DNA of 64,000 nucleotides from a bacterium (lineage in GTDB: Bacteria > Elusimicrobiota > Elusimicrobia > Elusimicrobiales > UBA9959). This document shows positions 60,999 through 64,000 of the stretch, one piece after another. A program made the translations under genes and the position numbers. Location: the NCBI GenBank assembly GCA_021811185.1, contig JAJZPL010000009.1, positions 36,481 through 100,480 of the forward strand. The letters are read 5' to 3'. Each line of letters begins with the position of its first letter. Positions within the stretch are counted from its first letter, which is position 1. Below the pieces are notes generated by a model that saw nothing but the letters and a program-made list of their open reading frames with translations, was not told where the DNA came from and searched no databases.

Positions 60999-61084
60999 AA
61001 GCGAAAAAACAACTCCCGCGCCGTTGCCATCATTGGGAAAGCGCAATTATCCCGGCAGCGGGACAAGGTAAAAGCCTGTAAATG

Positions 61085-61117
61085 TTTTCATATGAAAATA
61101 TTTATTTTCGTATGAAA
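61085..61117. promoter_or_regulatory. Putative enhancer (UAS) for site B
   Basis: Perfect palindrome TTTTCATATGAAAA (61085-61098) and an imperfect copy TTTTCGTATGAAA (61105-61117), 20 bp apart (two helical turns). They are centred about 95-115 bp upstream of the -24 of site B. The same pair of words occurs at 53771-53803. Confidence 0.65.
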
Positions 61118-61118
61118 T

Positions 61119-61146
61119 GAAAAAAGAGGGCGGAAAGCCCTCTTTG
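61119..61146 (-). terminator. Rho-independent terminator after the peptidase pair
   Basis: On the minus strand AAAGAGGGC (61145-61137) pairs with GCCCTCTTT (61131-61123) and six T follow. It separates the S41/M50 unit and the small frame from the precursor promoter. Confidence 0.85.
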
Positions 61147-61170
61147 CGGTTTCCCCCATGGTTCCGGCCG

Positions 61171-61302
61171 TCAGCCTGCCCAGGGAGGCTCTTTGCCGGT
61201 TACTTTGAGCCAGGGGAGGTGGGCGAATTTTTCGGGGCCGTGGCCGGTGGTAATGGTCTGCATGGAAAAGCCGTTGCCGCCGGATTTTCCGTGGGTCACC
61301 AT
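61171..61302 (-). CDS. Small frame between the S41 gene and the terminator
   Basis: A 43-codon frame from ATG 61302 to TGA 61171 encodes a Gly-rich peptide with Trp near the end (VTHGKSGGNGFSMQTITTGH, then FAHLPWLKVTGKEPPWAG). It lies 40 bp after the S41 stop and ends 25 bp before the terminator, so it would be on the same message. The ribosome site is weak. I do not recognise the peptide. It could be a real small protein, a second precursor-like peptide or a gene remnant. Confidence 0.4.
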   Translation of the reverse strand: MVTHGKSGGNGFSMQTITTGHGPEKFAHLPWLKVTGKEPPWAG

Positions 61303-61342
61303 ACCCGACTCTCACCCATGGCCGCGCGCCTGGCCAGAGCGA

Positions 61343-62812
61343 TTATAGCTGCATGTCTTTTTGCATCCGACGCTTAACGATACTGTCAACAACTAGATCT
61401 TTAACACGCCCTCCGTATGGGCGCAGCAGTGTGTCGTTAAGCACTATGTCCGGAATGATCCCGTGTTTATCATCTCCGGGCAGGGGTTTCCTGGGGAAAT
61501 ACCTGCACGCAGACACAGTATAACGTATCCCGCTGTGCGGCAATGAGAACTTTAAAGCGTTGCCAAAGGCTATAGGCGGCTCACCAGTCTCATAACCCAG
61601 GATCTTCCCTATCTTGTGGTCTCGAAACGCGGCCGCGAAGGCGCTTGCCGATGAATAGGATCCATTGTCTACGACCAAATATACCCTGCCGGAGAAAAAG
61701 TCTTCCGGAACCGGACTTGCGCCTTTGTCACTGTCCGTATTAACCACCTCTCCCAGGTGCGCTTTAAGATACTTAAGTCGAGGGAACGCCCGGAGCAACT
61801 CTTTGGATATCTTGATCTTGCCGTTAAGCTGCGTGACCTTCTCCCGTGAGATATAGGAGAAAATTAAATCTCCCATGCTGGAATCCCCTCCGAGATTACC
61901 TCTGAGGTCCAGCACCAGATCGCGGATGCCTTCAGTCCTCAACCTCTTGAAAATACCGGAAATTTCTTGTTTCTGCTGCTCGGAATTATCGAACGACGCA
62001 TAACTTATCCAACCTACACCGGCTTTATGATAAACGTCCAGACTTACACCGCCACCCTGTGTGCCACTGCAAACCGAAACTGTCCCAGCCGCGTCCGCAG
62101 TATTGAATCCGACCTTTTTAATGGCCCCATCCTTTAAGCGCAATGCCGCATTGAACGATCCAAGTCCGGAGAACAGCCCGCTGAAATCTGACCAGAAAGA
62201 TTGATCGCGCGCAAATTGATAAGCCCGGAACTTAAGCGTCTCTCCCGAGATGTGCTCAAGAACCGGCCGCAGGAATTCCTTGAATGGCGTCCCGTTTATC
62301 GCGATTATCTCCGCACCACCGAATTGTCCGCCTGGATCCCGGGAAATAACAAATCTGCCGTCATTACTGGCCACCGCAAAAGGAAGGAAGCGCTTCTTTG
62401 CGTCCGTTGTATCTATGTCATACCTATAGTTTATTCTGGTATGCCCGTCGCCAATAGCCGCGGCGGAATAGGAAAGCACATAAGCGAGGTCCCGGACCGT
62501 CATACTGCCGTTCGCCGAGCTTTTATTATTAACTTCGGCAATTGTCTGACGCTTCATTTTCACATAAGCATCATGCCCTATGTTAATTTCAACATCCGGA
62601 TGCACACGCTCAAGTGTGGAAAAGAAATCGTCCACATCCCGCAGCGCCGCGCTGCGGGATACACGTTCCGGAGAGAACCGGAACCTGGCTATTATCTGGC
62701 GCAATGGCATTATCCCGGCCCGGTCTATCAAGAGTGCAGCCCCCCAAAAAAGCAAGGCGGCTGCCGCCGTCCCTATGGCGCACAACTTCAGGATTTTAAA
62801 CAACATCTTCAT
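61343..62812 (-). CDS. S41-family (C-terminal-processing-like) serine peptidase
   Basis: The protein is 489 residues with an N-terminal membrane anchor (CAIGTAAAALLFWGAALLI). The S41 core has LVLDLRGNLGGDSSMGDL, then the nucleophile Ser in VDNGSYSSASAFAAAF, and the usual Lys position is followed by GYETGEPPIAFG. It acts on the outer face of the inner membrane. It overlaps the M50 gene (ATGA). Proximity to the precursors suggests a part in leader removal or in export-linked cleavage, which is inference. Confidence 0.85.
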   Translation of the reverse strand: MKMLFKILKLCAIGTAAAALLFWGAALLIDRAGIMPLRQIIARFRFSPERVSRSAALRDVDDFFSTLERVHPDVEINIGHDAYVKMKRQTIAEVNNKSSANGSMTVRDLAYVLSYSAAAIGDGHTRINYRYDIDTTDAKKRFLPFAVASNDGRFVISRDPGGQFGGAEIIAINGTPFKEFLRPVLEHISGETLKFRAYQFARDQSFWSDFSGLFSGLGSFNAALRLKDGAIKKVGFNTADAAGTVSVCSGTQGGGVSLDVYHKAGVGWISYASFDNSEQQKQEISGIFKRLRTEGIRDLVLDLRGNLGGDSSMGDLIFSYISREKVTQLNGKIKISKELLRAFPRLKYLKAHLGEVVNTDSDKGASPVPEDFFSGRVYLVVDNGSYSSASAFAAAFRDHKIGKILGYETGEPPIAFGNALKFSLPHSGIRYTVSACRYFPRKPLPGDDKHGIIPDIVLNDTLLRPYGGRVKDLVVDSIVKRRMQKDMQL

Positions 62813-63825
62813 ACTTTAGCGCTTGAAACCCCGATAAGATCATTAAATTCCCTGCGGCCCTCATGAAAACGGCGCAAGCCTCCGGACAGGCCGATAAAAA
62901 CAAAATAGGCTCCAAGAATAACACGATAACCGCCTGAAAAAAAGTATGAAGGGGACTGCGCCAGGAGAACCAGATCGCCCCAGATACGTTCGATCCTGAT
63001 AAATACGAACCAGAGAAAGTAAGCAGAAAACAACATAAAAGCCAGCAGATACGCATAATGCACAGCGCGCACCCAGGGATTGTGCTTCAGCTCAGAATAG
63101 GTGTCTTTATAAAGCCAGTATCCGTCCGTTCTGAAAAATGGGTTCATATTAAAAAGCATTATCGCTATTATCCAATGCACGGTCTCAGCGGCCGAGGCGT
63201 TCCCGGTCAAAGAGGAGAACAGCAAAAGCCCCAGGATTAAAACAGACTGCAGAATGAAGCCGCCGCAATCTATCATGATCTTAGCTTTCAGACCGAGTTT
63301 ATCTATGCCGGAAACATTTGTGTAAAATGCCGGATAAATAAGGTAGACGGAAAAGCCTATCGGCCTCAGCCCTATCCCTGCAGCCGCAGCGGCGAAAGAA
63401 TGCCCGAGTTCATGCACCAGGCTGCCTGCCATAGCCAGAAAGAACACCGTAAGCCCGTTCGCCGCGCCCGAAAGAGAAGTCGGCAAGGCTTTTGCCGGTC
63501 CGACGACCGTGAGCCATATGCCCCATGATATCCCAAGCATCGCGGGCCAAACAAAATAAATTGAGGTGCGGCCAAGCCTGGCGGCGTCGATGCCGATCGA
63601 ACTCAGCGCTTTCTCCTGCAGCTGAGCCGGGATCAGGCTTATCTTCGGGGAGAAGATCATTCCGAGAACGCCCTTCCAGGTCCGCCCGGTCTTTTCCTGC
63701 AAAGCCCCGATATCCAAAAGCTTTCCGAATATTTTTTCGGGATCCGCCAGGCCGAGGCCCGCCAAGCGATCCATATCCCGTCTAGCCTGATAGACACATA
63801 TTTGGAAAGCTAATTCTGTTGACAC
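62809..63825 (-). CDS. M50-family membrane zinc peptidase
   Basis: The protein is up to 338 residues. The zinc site SLVHELGHSFAAA (H138, E139, H142) and the second motif NMNPFFRTDGYWLYKD (Asn-Pro, Asp234-Gly) lie in membrane helices, as in the 'peptide zinc metalloprotease' (YydH-like) group linked to peptide toxins. The GTG start at 63825 falls inside an inverted repeat (63812-63828). ATG 63774 is an alternative start. The N-terminus may have been altered by that element. Confidence 0.85.
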   Translation of the reverse strand: MSTELAFQICVYQARRDMDRLAGLGLADPEKIFGKLLDIGALQEKTGRTWKGVLGMIFSPKISLIPAQLQEKALSSIGIDAARLGRTSIYFVWPAMLGISWGIWLTVVGPAKALPTSLSGAANGLTVFFLAMAGSLVHELGHSFAAAAAGIGLRPIGFSVYLIYPAFYTNVSGIDKLGLKAKIMIDCGGFILQSVLILGLLLFSSLTGNASAAETVHWIIAIMLFNMNPFFRTDGYWLYKDTYSELKHNPWVRAVHYAYLLAFMLFSAYFLWFVFIRIERIWGDLVLLAQSPSYFFSGGYRVILGAYFVFIGLSGGLRRFHEGRREFNDLIGVSSAKV

Positions 63826-63963
63826 TTTCTCGGCTCTTAGACGGTTCAGTTTCTTGCAGGTTCTCGCGTGAAAAATCCGATTCGCATTAGATAGAGCAGA
63901 AAGTGTCCTAAAAACCGTGGCGCTTTCATAAATTGGAAACCGGCCAAAAGTGTCAACAGAATT
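63812..63963. mobile_element. MITE-like element with 17-bp terminal inverted repeats
   Basis: AATTCTGTTGACACTTT (63812-63828) recurs as its exact reverse complement at 63947-63963. The 118 bp between hold no gene; an inner GAAAGTGTCC repeats part of the terminal word. Terminal repeats around a short non-coding piece suggest a MITE or the remains of an insertion sequence. No clear target-site duplication is seen. It covers the start of the M50 gene. The remaining bases to 64000 hold nothing I can support. Confidence 0.6.
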
Positions 63964-64000
63964 GCCAATTCAAATGTTTCAATCTAAACTAGACAGTACA

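Noticed and set aside
60947-61066. N-terminal extension of precursor copy 2 to 75 residues
   Set aside because: It would run through the -24/-12 promoter, lacks a ribosome site and would move ILDLQ far from the N-terminus.
1-64000. tRNA or rRNA genes, CRISPR arrays, prophage
   Set aside because: No T-loop-like words with matching acceptor stems, no regularly spaced repeats and no phage structural genes or integrases were found by eye.

Overview
The window is GC-rich, densely coded DNA from a Gram-negative (diderm) bacterium. The evidence is an apolipoprotein N-acyltransferase, a lipobox lipoprotein, an outer-membrane barrel that ends in Phe, and a SecA with a zinc tail. The mix of clostripain-like proteases, a GGGtGRT/NifU-like pair, a split B12-dependent methionine synthase and many uncharacterised secreted proteins would fit an uncultured Elusimicrobiota-type genome. 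That placement is inference: no rRNA or other marker is present. I see no tRNA, rRNA, CRISPR array or prophage. All gene-free gaps are under 300 bp.

Layout. 1-4.5 kb: a lipoprotein cut by the window edge, a small Lys/Ala-rich secreted protein and two paralogous clostripain-family (C11) proteases. 4.7-11 kb: hybrid sensor kinase, lnt, secA. 11-18 kb: a single-domain response regulator, acidic secreted proteins, an outer-membrane barrel, an OmpR/kinase pair and a zinc-ribbon HExxH membrane protein. 17.9-29.1 kb: a minus-strand surface-glycan block (flippase, three glycosyltransferases, B12-radical SAM enzyme, AsnB, LPG-type flippase) that also carries trmL and an M3 peptidase. 29.3-38.5 kb: GGGtGRT protein, NifU-like scaffold, uridine kinase, YkuD-like enzyme, EamA transporter, a DNA-repair-linked radical SAM pair, coaD and a WG-repeat protein. 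38.7-45.6 kb: an S1-domain protein, methionine synthase split into two overlapping genes, tatD, prfB. 45.7-52 kb: an eight-gene operon for the whole shikimate pathway plus chorismate mutase.

The most striking region is 52.5-64 kb. Two nearly identical 35-residue precursor peptides carry the class III lanthipeptide leader motif ILDLQ and a Ser-x2-Ser-x2-Cys labionin-type core. They lie upstream of a DUF4097-type protein, a three-domain class III synthetase (LanKC) and an ABC exporter, with S41 and M50 peptidases next to them. About 5 kb away are a short, divergent sigma-54-like factor, a REC-AAA+ enhancer-binding protein with GAFTGA, and a 60-residue protein resembling a histidine-kinase dimerisation helix. 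Three nearly identical -24/-12 sites lie ahead of the precursors, ahead of the sigma gene itself, and just after the exporter. A shared palindromic element lies about 80-120 bp upstream of the first two. I read this as a dedicated sigma-54 circuit for a class III lanthipeptide.

A second unexpected item is a pair of very short transcription units at 37.56-37.64 and 40.03-40.11 kb. Each has a near-consensus sigma-70 promoter with identical spacing, a hairpin RNA of about 50 nt with a compensated base-pair change, and a U-run. They look like a small-RNA family.
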